Source: a virus. From it: a DNA stretch of 33,920 nt. The first letter of the stretch is position 1; every line of letters starts with the position of its first letter. The DNA lies in the IMG/VR virus record IMGVR_UViG_3300042154_001699, positions 1 to 33,920 of that record. The stretch is one strand, 5' to 3'. The notes beneath the pieces are model-generated. The model had not been told where the DNA came from. It ran no database searches and saw only the letters and a program-made list of their open reading frames with translations. Made by a program: the position numbers and the translations under genes. Shown here in pieces: positions 21,442-29,930 of this stretch.

Positions 21442-21829
21442 ATATCAACTCTACCTCAATTACTAACCTATCATCGCCTTCACGATAACTATAAACAAGT
21501 TCCTTTACGTACCTTACATTATCATCTTGGAATATTTGTCCTTTAGCTAAGTCTAAGAAACACTTTGCCCATAACCCACACTTATTATCCAAATCCCAAT
21601 TCTTTAGATTTCTGTAGTATATTATACGTACTCTAACTGGTTCTGTAATTAGTCCTACCTGACTAAACTCTTCTGTATTAAGAAATGTCTTTAATTCACT
21701 AACGATTCGTTGTCTTACCGAGTAATGTATTCCTGCATAAATAGCATTATACCCTAGATATATTTTTCGTTTCTTAGTCTTTCCTATCTCTATAAAAGTA
21801 GGCGGATTATTATAATCTAGTCTTAACAT
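21440..21829 (-). CDS. rusA: RusA-family Holliday junction resolvase
   Basis: 129 aa, the usual RusA length. The catalytic region reads NLKNWDLDNKCGLWAKCFLD, then IFQDDNVRYVKELV, carrying the conserved Asp residues of RusA (DLDN and DD). The N-terminal half contains the beta strands of the fold (KRKIYLGYNAIY). It resolves branched DNA, probably before packaging. It lies at the far end of the late operon and overlaps its neighbour by 20 bases. Confidence 0.85.
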   Translation of the reverse strand: MLRLDYNNPPTFIEIGKTKKRKIYLGYNAIYAGIHYSVRQRIVSELKTFLNTEEFSQVGLITEPVRVRIIYYRNLKNWDLDNKCGLWAKCFLDLAKGQIFQDDNVRYVKELVYSYREGDDRLVIEVELI

Positions 21830-22022
21830 TAAAACTTAATAAATCTAATATACTATCTATTTCATTACAAATCTTAATTTGCAAAGCATACTTTTGTGGA
21901 GCATTACTATCTTCTAATATGTTAAGAAGCTCTCCCAAACTAATCATATATTCAACCATCTCATCAAAGGCTAATATAGATTCCTGATTTTCAAATATTT
22001 CCTTTAATTTACTCATATCCAT
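21810..22022 (-). CDS. Small helical hypothetical protein
   Basis: 70 aa, all-helical (MSKLKEIFENQESILAFDEM, SLGELLNILEDSN, ICNEIDSILDLLSF). Not recognised. It overlaps both neighbours (10 and 20 bases), so it is translated in the same run as the phosphoesterase and the resolvase. Confidence 0.6.
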   Translation of the reverse strand: MDMSKLKEIFENQESILAFDEMVEYMISLGELLNILEDSNAPQKYALQIKICNEIDSILDLLSFNVKTRL

Positions 22023-22759
22023 TCTATTTTAGATCCTAAGTTCATCGGAATAAATAAGGCTACTCGGCCATCGATAACAATACCACAACCCAAAGTAGGT
22101 TTCTTAGGATATACTTTCCCATAAGCCATAGCATAACTTCTAACGTCTATACCACAACCTACATTCATACCAAATATCATATCTCTGTCAGATGCTGAAT
22201 AAGAAACTCCACCAAAGGAATGTATATGACCTATAACTGTTGATTGACGGCTATCTCTAGCTCTATTGATTGCTCCTTGTGCCCCACTACTTCCTGTACC
22301 ATGGATATACTGAACATTATCTAACTCATGAGAATATCCCCATTTCCAACCATCAGGATAACCAAGCATTTCATTATATGATTTAAACATTGATTTTGGG
22401 ATACCAGCAGTTTGAAGTTTTCTAAATGGTAGACTAGAATGATTCCCCATACATCCATAAACATTTGGGTAAGCCTCGTACCATTGCTTATGCTCCTCTC
22501 TAGCAGCTTGTAATTCACTACCAGCAGAATGTCCATCAGGATCAGATTCGTGGTAACTAAGCGCATGAAAATCGGTATCATCGCCAATATCTACAATAGT
22601 ATCTACCTGAAACTTATTAAATACTTCGTAAACAAATTTAAAATAATCTGGGTGGGTAAATGGGGCATGACGATCGCCAATAATACCTACTACACTTGAG
22701 TTTCTAAAGCTTTTTACTAAATCGTATTCACCTTCATTTAAACGTGGTCTGTGTTGCAT
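22013..22759 (-). CDS. Calcineurin-like metallophosphoesterase
   Basis: 248 aa. All motifs of the family are present: D29-x-H31 (GDRHAP), GDxxD at 59-63 (GDDTD), GNH at 105-107, and GHIH at 177-180 with a preceding HG (153-154). It is a two-metal phosphoesterase; the substrate may be a phosphoester in nucleotides or nucleic acid. Similar genes lie in phage genomes near late or nucleotide genes. It overlaps the u-spanin-like gene by 26 bases. Confidence 0.85.
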   Translation of the reverse strand: MQHRPRLNEGEYDLVKSFRNSSVVGIIGDRHAPFTHPDYFKFVYEVFNKFQVDTIVDIGDDTDFHALSYHESDPDGHSAGSELQAAREEHKQWYEAYPNVYGCMGNHSSLPFRKLQTAGIPKSMFKSYNEMLGYPDGWKWGYSHELDNVQYIHGTGSSGAQGAINRARDSRQSTVIGHIHSFGGVSYSASDRDMIFGMNVGCGIDVRSYAMAYGKVYPKKPTLGCGIVIDGRVALFIPMNLGSKIEWI

Positions 22760-23231
22760 AGTTAATTATTTTTTGTTTAAATATAAAGATAATAACTAAT
22801 ATGCTAATAATCAATAAGGTAACTATAGCTATCTGCTTATAATTTGATTTCTTAGTTACAACCTTTGATTTCTCACGTACATAAACATTACGATATTCAA
22901 CTACTTTTTCAGTAATTTTTATAGGTATTTGTTTTGGTAATGATATTGATGATAGGTAGTAATACTTATTCTTGAGTGTTATAAGTACCTTTACTCCATC
23001 TTTATTAGTTAAGCTAAATGTGGTATCTCTTTGGGGTTGCTTAAAACTAAATTTTAAGGTATCTGACTTAATTGTGATGATTGTATCAACTATTCTAGTA
23101 GTAACCAGCTTTGTTTTGTCGATAAATATACTATCAGTCTTCGTAACTATCCTGCTGTTGAGCAATCCACACGATGATACAAGTAGCGATAATAATAAGA
23201 GGGGTATAATCCATTTATTTCTTTTTAGCAT
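22734..23231 (-). CDS. u-Spanin-like lysis protein (lipoprotein signal plus C-terminal membrane helix)
   Basis: 165 aa. Residues 1-21 form a lipoprotein signal with lipobox LVSSC (Cys21). The periplasmic body is beta-rich (TTRIVDTIITIKSD; RDTTFSLTNKDGVKVLI). Residues ~132-152 are one membrane helix (IAIVTLLIISILVIIFIF) with a short basic tail. An outer-membrane lipid anchor plus inner-membrane C-terminal anchor is the topology of unimolecular spanins such as T1 gp11, which fuse the membranes in lysis. It overlaps the holin-like gene by 17 bases. Confidence 0.7.
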   Translation of the reverse strand: MLKRNKWIIPLLLLSLLVSSCGLLNSRIVTKTDSIFIDKTKLVTTRIVDTIITIKSDTLKFSFKQPQRDTTFSLTNKDGVKVLITLKNKYYYLSSISLPKQIPIKITEKVVEYRNVYVREKSKVVTKKSNYKQIAIVTLLIISILVIIFIFKQKIINYATQTTFK

Positions 23232-23370
23232 CTGCTGTAAATATAAAACCTGCCCCTGTAGCTATAATAACACTTGCCTCTGTCCAGTTAGATTTATCTA
23301 AAAATACTGATACTAGTCCTGATATAATTATAATAAATCCTATCAAACTTGATTTCCAATTCTCTTTCAT
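23215..23370 (-). CDS. Holin-like small membrane protein
   Basis: 51 aa: MKENWKSS, hydrophobic segment (residues 9-24, LIGFIIIISGLVSVFL), short loop DKSNWTEA, second hydrophobic segment (SVIIATGAGFIFTA), basic end KKK. Two membrane helices with charged ends and place between endolysin-like and spanin-like genes suggest a class II holin. It overlaps the basic gene (ATGA) and the u-spanin-like gene. Confidence 0.65.
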   Translation of the reverse strand: MKENWKSSLIGFIIIISGLVSVFLDKSNWTEASVIIATGAGFIFTADAKKK

Positions 23371-23510
23371 TTTCCTTGACCTTTATATTTCTTTAAGTAA
23401 TTCTTACTACTTTTTATTTTAGAGCTTTTATTTTTGGAATGACGACCAGGTCTACTAACCTTTTTATTTCCATTAAAGCTTTTAACTTCTGATATTTTAA
23501 CTTTAGCCAT
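23367..23510 (-). CDS. Very basic small protein of the lysis region
   Basis: 47 aa with Lys/Arg-rich sequence (MAKVKISEVKSFNGNKKVSR, GRHSKNKSSKIKSSKNY). Similar short proteins with the KSFNGNKKVSRPGRHSKNK pattern occur in flavobacterial phages, function unknown. It overlaps the DUF5675 gene by eight bases and the holin-like gene by four (ATGA). Confidence 0.6.
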   Translation of the reverse strand: MAKVKISEVKSFNGNKKVSRPGRHSKNKSSKIKSSKNYLKKYKGQGK

Positions 23511-23958
23511 CTTTCTTTACTATTTCTAATTCAATACTTTCACCAACTAGCTTTTGTGTTAAATCCTTTTCCATAGAACCTAATATCCAGTTCTTTATTT
23601 TAGCTATTGTTGGATTAGGCTTATCTAAAAACCTAGACTTAGCAACCAATATACATCCTTCTGAATTTAAATGGGTATTACCTCCATGTATTCTAATTCC
23701 AGCGAATCCTGGTACTCCTAATACTTCTGGCATTATTCTTTTAAATCTAGGACTCATTGTAACCGATACCTCATAAGTTCCATAAGGAATAGCAGTTGCA
23801 GCATATATCTTAGTTTTCTGTATAGTCTTTAAACTCATTGATTTCTTTAATCCTCTATCTGCATCTTCTAATGTATAGCAGTAAAATACATCATCAATAA
23901 ATAAAGAGCCAATAGTTTCTGTAGAAGTAAATACTTCCCTAATTAATTTTAATTTCAT
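23503..23958 (-). CDS. DUF5675 protein, probable cell-wall enzyme
   Basis: 151 aa, a normal length for DUF5675. The central motif IRIHGGNTHLNSEGCILV (residues ~88-105) resembles the L,D-transpeptidase (YkuD) signature HG-x-S-x-G-C, with Cys104 as the possible nucleophile and His92 as partner. N-terminal residues 1-35 (LKLIREVFTSTETIGSLFID) carry the family start. Placed between a XhlA-like and holin-like gene, it is the best candidate for the lytic enzyme (inference); no amidase or lysozyme is seen elsewhere in the window. Confidence 0.75.
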   Translation of the reverse strand: MKLKLIREVFTSTETIGSLFIDDVFYCYTLEDADRGLKKSMSLKTIQKTKIYAATAIPYGTYEVSVTMSPRFKRIMPEVLGVPGFAGIRIHGGNTHLNSEGCILVAKSRFLDKPNPTIAKIKNWILGSMEKDLTQKLVGESIELEIVKKDG

Positions 23959-24245
23959 TATTTACCTATTATATCAGAAATCGTTTTTAATATACCCATA
24001 CCAATTAAAGTTAAAGCAGCATAGAAGTAAGATTTATACTTTTTTACCTCTGATCTTAATTGATTGAAATCGCTTTTTAACTCCCTATGTTCTTTAACTA
24101 AACCAACAGCATCTGGGTCGATTGGATTACCAGCAAGTAATTGATATATATCTTTTACCATATCCTTCACTTCTTTCATATCCTCTTTCAATTTCTCTAT
24201 TTCATTAGCCATAGCATCAATCTTACCTGCTTCAAAGTGTGTCAT
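23958..24245 (-). CDS. XhlA-like coiled-coil membrane protein
   Basis: 95 aa. Residues 10-70 are coiled coil (NEIEKLKEDMKEVKDMVKDI; LKSDFNQLRSEVKKYK), residues ~71-90 form a membrane helix (YFYAALTLIGMGILKTI). This is the layout of XhlA, which acts with a holin at the membrane during lysis. It shares one base with the large tail gene upstream and one with the DUF5675 gene. Confidence 0.65.
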   Translation of the reverse strand: MTHFEAGKIDAMANEIEKLKEDMKEVKDMVKDIYQLLAGNPIDPDAVGLVKEHRELKSDFNQLRSEVKKYKSYFYAALTLIGMGILKTISDIIGK

Positions 24246-26374
24246 CAGTTCTTTACTATTTCTTTATTTACATAAATTAATCCAGTTGTATCAACGTATT
24301 TGCATGAATATAATATGCAATCATTTTGTGCATTTTTAAAGTTTATTTTGTAATCCAACATAGCAAATTTTGAATCAGGACCACCAGTAATACTATAGGA
24401 AAACTTATCACCTATACCATAGTAAGTAGAAAATTTAAATGTACCTTCTATTGTTGTATTTAATAATCCTATGTTTTTTTGTAATGATTCACCAACTTTA
24501 TATTGAGAAGAATCAGCAGTACCTATTTGTGAATCCTGTACATAATCACGATACTTTGTTAAAACAGCATTACCTACAAGTGCAGCAGTTGATTTACTAA
24601 ATGTAGAATCTCTAAATGTATTATTATATCTTTCACCATTAAATAAATTAACGAATGTAGATAATTGTAACACCTCTTTATTATTATTTAATACATCCTT
24701 ATAAAAAGATCTTGATACAATATCGGAAGGAAGATTTGGTTGAATATAAGCACCAGCCTGTATTTGATTACTTGATTTTCTGAATGTTTGAATAGTTGCG
24801 TATCTTCCGTATAATGCAGGATCAAATCCAGCTCGTGTTTCAGTAGACCAAGGAGAGAATATTTGAAATATTAAAACTCCATTATTTGGTATTAGTATAT
24901 TTTTATAATTTTGATTTAATATATCAATAGCTGGAGTAGCTCCTGTTCCATTCCACCAAGTACCATCTGTTTTTAATGTATATGAAAATGGATCACCTTC
25001 TGAATTTTCGCAATATAATTCTAGTGTGGCCTTACTATAAACAGTAGCACCTCCATCGAGTACATAAATTGCATCCATTATGAAATTGGTAGATACGCAA
25101 ATATAATCTCCTGCATTTACTTCTATTTGAGTTAGTGGCTGTATAAACTTTGTATTGTTTATAACGGTATCTCCATCCTTAGAAAATTTGTATCCATAAT
25201 CATAAGTAGTAGATGTAGGAGAAAATACTGTTTTTGTTATCGCATCATCTACAGGATAACCAGCATTAAATACGTTCTGCCAACCGTTTAATATATTATA
25301 GGTGCTTATTTCTTCATAACCCCAAAGAAAACCATTGTAGATGTTTGTAGATTCTGATAAATTTGTAGATATATCTAAATACTTATAAGGTAATGAATAT
25401 CTAACAGCCTGGTTTCTTCCAACATTTCTAAATGTAGAGCTATTTAAAGCTATTAAGCTATCTGTTTCTGTTATTTCACCTAAGTATGTACCAGCAGATG
25501 AAGCATATCTCTTATAAACTCTTGATGTATTATTTATTAATCCTTCGTATGAGCTAACATACAATATATTATTTTTCTGATACATCATCAGTCCAAAACG
25601 AATACATACACCTTCTAATATATCATAATAACTCATATACTGACCTAAATTTAAAAACATTGCGTTTTTAAGAAGGTACATATCCTCTAAAGTTAAATAT
25701 ATATTTTCTGGTACACCAACTGCTGATATAGCACCATCCGTTTTAAATATCTTATATGAATCTGGGAAGTTTATTCTTATTTCGCTAAAGAGATTAGCTG
25801 AATACAATGAATTTAATAAAAGGTCTTTTAACGATACTATTTCATGAGGGAAAAATCCTATTGGATCTCCATCTTCATCTGTATCAAAATATTCAATCGT
25901 TTTTAATAATGATAAATCTGAAAAAACAAGCGTTAATTCTATTGGGCCTATTTCTCTAATTACTACATCAGATGTAGGTATATAATAACCTTTCCAAATA
26001 GTATTTTCTCCTTTTAATATATCTATATAAAATGTATCTAAATCGGCATTCAAGAACTCTAATATATCTAATCCAGCATCATCCCATATTTGGTCATATA
26101 GATTCCATATATTGTCATTATCTTCCCATACTTGATCAAGGCCACTTATATCCTGAAGTAAAACATTTAATGTAGCTACCGAGCTTATTATAGGCTTATA
26201 CGATACATCACCACTTCTTTCCGTTTCTATACTTAATGGATCTCCTGTACCATATATTTTTATTGTAGGACCAACGTAATCCTTTTTATATATATTGCAG
26301 GTGTATTTTAAGTAATCTTCACCAGTACAGTATACATCAGAGAAGGTAAATATGTATTTTATTGCGTAAGCCAT
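24245..26374 (-). CDS. Large tail tip (baseplate hub-like) protein
   Basis: 709 aa. It follows the tape measure directly, where siphophages encode distal tail and hub proteins. The N-terminal ~150 residues are beta-rich (AIKYIFTFSDVYCTGEDYLK; SGDVSYKPIISSVATLNVLL) and look like a distal-tail domain. The rest is also beta-rich with many aromatic residues. No lytic or carbohydrate-binding motif was recognised. The assignment rests on location, size and composition. Confidence 0.65.
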   Translation of the reverse strand: MAYAIKYIFTFSDVYCTGEDYLKYTCNIYKKDYVGPTIKIYGTGDPLSIETERSGDVSYKPIISSVATLNVLLQDISGLDQVWEDNDNIWNLYDQIWDDAGLDILEFLNADLDTFYIDILKGENTIWKGYYIPTSDVVIREIGPIELTLVFSDLSLLKTIEYFDTDEDGDPIGFFPHEIVSLKDLLLNSLYSANLFSEIRINFPDSYKIFKTDGAISAVGVPENIYLTLEDMYLLKNAMFLNLGQYMSYYDILEGVCIRFGLMMYQKNNILYVSSYEGLINNTSRVYKRYASSAGTYLGEITETDSLIALNSSTFRNVGRNQAVRYSLPYKYLDISTNLSESTNIYNGFLWGYEEISTYNILNGWQNVFNAGYPVDDAITKTVFSPTSTTYDYGYKFSKDGDTVINNTKFIQPLTQIEVNAGDYICVSTNFIMDAIYVLDGGATVYSKATLELYCENSEGDPFSYTLKTDGTWWNGTGATPAIDILNQNYKNILIPNNGVLIFQIFSPWSTETRAGFDPALYGRYATIQTFRKSSNQIQAGAYIQPNLPSDIVSRSFYKDVLNNNKEVLQLSTFVNLFNGERYNNTFRDSTFSKSTAALVGNAVLTKYRDYVQDSQIGTADSSQYKVGESLQKNIGLLNTTIEGTFKFSTYYGIGDKFSYSITGGPDSKFAMLDYKINFKNAQNDCILYSCKYVDTTGLIYVNKEIVKN

Positions 26375-28356
26375 TAAAAGTATCCGTTTCTATTTTTTGA
26401 TGCCCTATTCATTAATATTACTAAATCATTACCACTAACTCTAGTTTCTAATTTACCAATCATTTGACCACCATTACCAGTATCTGATATAAGCGACTTT
26501 AATTTATCTAATGGTGCAACCACCTCTGGATTATTTTTAGCACCAGCATATTCTCCTATTAAGGCATTTGTAGGACCTGAAACTATACCACCACTAGCAA
26601 ACTTAGCACCAGGGAACATACCTTTTCCACCTAGTAATCCTTGGAACATTTTAAGAAATCCACCTCCACCAGCTGTTGCTGACATTCCTCCAGTAATTGC
26701 TGCAAATATTAATGCTAATATAGCTGCTGCCGCTACTGCTGCAATTAACTTAACTATCATTTGTTTTAACATATCAATTAAACCCTTAATTCCAAAATTA
26801 CCAGTTTGAATCATAGTTTCAAAAGCACTAGATAATGGGCCAACAAGAATATTTGCAGTATCGCTCATTAAATTTCTAAAATCGATAATTTTTTTATTCA
26901 TCTCATCAAATGCCTCATTTCTCTTTTTAAGAATTTCATAAGTTGGGTCATCTGTTAATTCACCAGCTACAGAATCAGTACCTAAAGCATTTAGTTCTTT
27001 CTGTAATTCTATTGATCTTTCTTTTGCTTTTAATTCAGCTTCTGCTGCTAATTTAGCTTGTTCAGAAATTGTATTTGCTTGTAATTTTGCTGCGAATAAT
27101 TTACCTTCTTCATCATTAACACTCCTCATTGCTTTAAGTAGTGAATCCCTAACATTATTATATTCTTTAGACAGAGGAGATACACCTAATTCAATAAGTG
27201 ATTCAAGTGCTTTTTTATGAGCATCAACTAAAGTATTTGCTTTTTCTAATTCACTTGAAAATGTATCATAGTCTACTTTCTTTTTAGCATCTGCTAATTC
27301 TTTATATATTGCATTCAGTTTTTTTATTCTACCTTCTTCTGTATCTTTTTTATCTGGCTTATCTAATTGACCTATCTTTGCTAATGCAGTAAAATTACTT
27401 TCTAAATCTTTTGTTAATTTATTTATTGCCTCATCTGACTTTTGCATATCAGAATTGAAGTTTTTTAATCCAGCCTTAGCTATTGCTTTATTATATTCTT
27501 CTTGACCCTTAGCCATTTTACTACCAATAGTAGCAAATCCACCAAACATCATTGTTTCTCTTACAGTACCTAGTGCAGTATTAAATTGTCTTATCTTGCC
27601 AATAAATTTATCATATAAACCAGCTTGATCTTTTAAATCAGTACCCTCTAACTTTCTTCTTTTTGCTATCTCATCTTGTATTTCATTTTGAAGAATTTGA
27701 GCTTCTGCTTGAAGATAAATAGCACTAGTTAATCTTTTTACAGAATCAGCAGTTTCTTTACTATTTATATTTTGAAGAGTTAAATTTTTATTGAATATAT
27801 CGTAATCTTTGTTTAACTTATTTATTGCTTCTTGCCTTGCTGAATAAGATAACTCCTCATTTTTAGCTATTGACAATAAAGCGTTTAGGGTGATTACATT
27901 TGTTTGAGCAGTTGCCCTTATTTTATCTAATGAATCATTATACTTATCTGCACTCATTGATGCGTAAGCAAAGATTGTTAGAGCAGCAGTTAATAAAGAA
28001 CCCATTAATGATATAGCAGCACCAAGACCCTTAGATACATTGGTAAGCATTACTATTTGGTCAATAAGTATAGGTACGTTGTTTGATATAGCTAATAATC
28101 CAAGACCAAAACTTTGAGCAAAGAATCCAGAATCTCGTATAACCTGACCAAGAGCAAAAGAGGCTAACCTCATTCTATTCATATCTAATCCAGCAGTAGC
28201 AGCAGCCTGTCCAGTACTTTGTAAACTTTGAGTAGCTCTCGCATTTACTGCCTTAAAAGAAGAATCTAGTTTAGCTAAAGTAGTTTCAATATTTTTTATC
28301 TTAGCTACTAAATCACCTAAATCTGCTGTTATCTTAACCTGAAAATTACTATCCAT
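26374..28356 (-). CDS. Tail tape measure protein
   Basis: 660 aa. N-terminus VKITADLGDLVAKIKNIETT and coiled-coil stretches are typical. There are two hydrophobic zones (residues ~110-130, AISLMGSLLTAALTIFAY; ~545-565, LIAAVAAAAILALIFAAI) and a C-terminal FASGGIVSGPTNALIGEYAG segment, all characteristic. Repetitive charged helix regions lie between. Its length fixes the tail length; using about 1.5 angstrom per residue a tail of the order of 100 nm is expected (inference). It overlaps the upstream chaperone gene by eight bases. Confidence 0.9.
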   Translation of the reverse strand: MDSNFQVKITADLGDLVAKIKNIETTLAKLDSSFKAVNARATQSLQSTGQAAATAGLDMNRMRLASFALGQVIRDSGFFAQSFGLGLLAISNNVPILIDQIVMLTNVSKGLGAAISLMGSLLTAALTIFAYASMSADKYNDSLDKIRATAQTNVITLNALLSIAKNEELSYSARQEAINKLNKDYDIFNKNLTLQNINSKETADSVKRLTSAIYLQAEAQILQNEIQDEIAKRRKLEGTDLKDQAGLYDKFIGKIRQFNTALGTVRETMMFGGFATIGSKMAKGQEEYNKAIAKAGLKNFNSDMQKSDEAINKLTKDLESNFTALAKIGQLDKPDKKDTEEGRIKKLNAIYKELADAKKKVDYDTFSSELEKANTLVDAHKKALESLIELGVSPLSKEYNNVRDSLLKAMRSVNDEEGKLFAAKLQANTISEQAKLAAEAELKAKERSIELQKELNALGTDSVAGELTDDPTYEILKKRNEAFDEMNKKIIDFRNLMSDTANILVGPLSSAFETMIQTGNFGIKGLIDMLKQMIVKLIAAVAAAAILALIFAAITGGMSATAGGGGFLKMFQGLLGGKGMFPGAKFASGGIVSGPTNALIGEYAGAKNNPEVVAPLDKLKSLISDTGNGGQMIGKLETRVSGNDLVILMNRASKNRNGYF

Positions 28357-29034
28357 TATCTAACTTTTTAACGACCTCTTCAAAGTCTTTTTTTGTTACT
28401 GGTTCTAACTTAGGTTTTTGGGGTTTACCTAATCTATCTGTCCAAAGCGGAAGAATCTTATCGGGAGTTTTTTGATCTTGTCTTTTTCCTACGTTTGAAT
28501 TGTATATTATAGAAATTAAAGATCTAGTATGTTCCCAATCCTTTGTTTGTCTTTTGATACTACCATAAGCATATCTATTATAGTTTGCCCACGTCATATC
28601 GTAGAATTGATCGGGAAGAAGTCCAACATCGCATATAGCAAAGTCTAAAACCTCTTCCCAACCTATTTTTTTGGCTTTACGGATTTAGATGGTGATATAT
28701 TTGGAGTAATTGCTTCTTGAATTTCATTAACGCCTTCCGATATTTTTATCGATTCATGGAATAGATTAATGACATCATTTATTTGTTCAATAGGCATATC
28801 ATCTACCCATTCTAAAACATCATCCATAGTAAAATCTAGGAGTTCTTTTTTAATATAAGCGTTGTTTTTTAAGCCACAATAAATCAAATCTGTACAAAGC
28901 TTAATAGGGTTTTCGTTATCAAACTCTAATACACCAGTACCAGTAATCTTTGAATATTCCATTAAGGCGTAGTTGCCAATTTTAACACCACGCTTTTTAC
29001 CACCTAATTCTAATTGTATATATCCTGCACTCAT
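28349..29034 (-). CDS. Tail assembly chaperone G-T fusion made by -1 frameshift
   Basis: The first frame (29034-28663) ends KPKK-stop. At 28666-28672 lies the slippery heptamer A_AAA_AAA directly before the TAG. A -1 shift continues to IGWEEVLDFAICDVGLLPDQ and the 82-aa downstream frame (MTWANYNRY.., 28597-28349), which has no ATG of its own in a natural position and lacks a separate ribosome site. This is the lambda gpG/gpGT arrangement, where G and G-T guide the tube around the tape measure. The T part is also rich in Lys and Trp as in the family. It ends eight bases inside the tape-measure gene. Confidence 0.75.
28663..29034 (-). CDS. Tail assembly chaperone, G-like
   Basis: 123 aa. It begins with beta strands (YIQLELGGKKRGVKIGNYAL) followed by a helical region (CTDLIYCGLKNNAYIKKELL) and ends with a Pro/Lys-rich tail (ITPNISPSKSVKPKK). 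This layout and its place between tail tube and tape measure identify the first chaperone. The last codons carry the frameshift site. The upstream gap contains a 14-base repeat shared with the convergent junction (29056-29069). Confidence 0.8.
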   Translation of the reverse strand: MSAGYIQLELGGKKRGVKIGNYALMEYSKITGTGVLEFDNENPIKLCTDLIYCGLKNNAYIKKELLDFTMDDVLEWVDDMPIEQINDVINLFHESIKISEGVNEIQEAITPNISPSKSVKPKK

Positions 29035-29055
29035 TTTATTTTTCTTTAAGTAATT

Positions 29056-29069
29056 GTGGTTACTGTCAG
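29056..29069. repeat. 14-base element shared with 21368-21381
   Basis: GTGGTTACTGTCAG occurs here and at 21368-21381 with no mismatch. Here it lies between the tail tube stop and the chaperone start, and is part of the inverted repeat AGTAA-N6-TTACT (29049-29064). Both copies lie in non-coding DNA. Confidence 0.5.
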
Positions 29070-29080
29070 AAAAAAATTGA

Positions 29081-29488
29081 TTAGGATACTACCGATTGTA
29101 CTAATGCTCCAGTTCCTTGGAAAGATACGCTATAACCAGATGGTGATTCCATATCCGCTGTTTGAGAAATAGAAGAAATAAAAGCACTACCAGTTAATAA
29201 CATATCTCCAGCAGTCGATGTTGAGAAAGTTACAACTACGGCAGTACGAGCAATAAGCAATGCTACAAGCTCATCAGTTTCTACACTTGCAGAAGTTACA
29301 TAGTCAATAAGACCATCAGAAGATAAGGTAAATCCTCTTACACCTGCGAAAAATTCAGACCATCCACCACAATCTTTTGTAGTAGCATCTGGTAGATCTA
29401 CAGTTAATTCTAAACTAGCAGTAGTAGCCTTTAACAAAGGTACACCACCTACTTTAATTACTAAATTTGTTCCGTTAATTAATGCCAT
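29081..29488 (-). CDS. Major tail tube protein (paralogue B)
   Basis: 135 aa. ALINGTNLVIKVGGVPLLKA, then CGGWSEFFAGVRGFTLSSDG and a C-terminal PSGYSVSFQGTGAL segment match the TP901-1/Siphovirus tail tube type. It has the WSEFxxGxRxFTL motif in common with its neighbour at 29520-29930 and is clearly paralogous. It is likely to be the abundant tube subunit; which of the two dominates in virions cannot be told. Confidence 0.8.
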   Translation of the reverse strand: MALINGTNLVIKVGGVPLLKATTASLELTVDLPDATTKDCGGWSEFFAGVRGFTLSSDGLIDYVTSASVETDELVALLIARTAVVVTFSTSTAGDMLLTGSAFISSISQTADMESPSGYSVSFQGTGALVQSVVS

Positions 29489-29519
29489 TTTATTTTAATT
29501 TTAATTGTTTATAATTTGT

Positions 29520-29930
29520 TTATGCTAATGCTAATGCTAATAATTCAGTTCCTTGTAGAGTTCCAGAGTAAGTAACTATATCTTCCATTGGGCCATCAAT
29601 AGTTAAGCTACTAACATATACGTAGCCATTATATACTAAAGAACCTCCAAGGTCATCCGTAAATTTAACAAAGAATTTTGTTCTATTCTCTACTGCTGAT
29701 TCTAAATATGCTGGATCAATATCATCATCGTAATTTGTTAAACCTTCAAAATCTAAGGTAAAACTTCTTGCTCCCATAATAAACTCACTCCATCCAGATG
29801 AATCTCTTGAAGTTGCGTCTATTGAACTTGCTTCTACATTTAATGTAAAGCTACGTGAATGGCCAAATGCTTTATTTGTTGCACCATCTAATACGTATAA
29901 TACCAGGTTTGTTCCGTTTACTAATCCCAT
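29520..29930 (-). CDS. Tail tube protein paralogue A
   Basis: 136 aa. GLVNGTNLVLYVLDGATNKA, SGWSEFIMGARSFTLDFEGL and VTYSGTLQGTELLALALA follow the same plan as the downstream tube protein (shared NGTNLV, WSEF, GxRxFTL, GxxQGT). It may be a second tube subunit, a tail terminator-proximal ring or a minor tail protein. Its 3' codons repeat GCTAAT-type units encoding LALALA. Confidence 0.8.
   Translation of the reverse strand: MGLVNGTNLVLYVLDGATNKAFGHSRSFTLNVEASSIDATSRDSSGWSEFIMGARSFTLDFEGLTNYDDDIDPAYLESAVENRTKFFVKFTDDLGGSLVYNGYVYVSSLTIDGPMEDIVTYSGTLQGTELLALALA

Noticed and set aside
28349-28597. Independent gene for the 82-aa product starting MTWANY
   Set aside because: The frame is open upstream to the slippery heptamer and the upstream residues (IGWEEVLDFAICDVG) look coding, so it is the frameshift extension of the chaperone gene.
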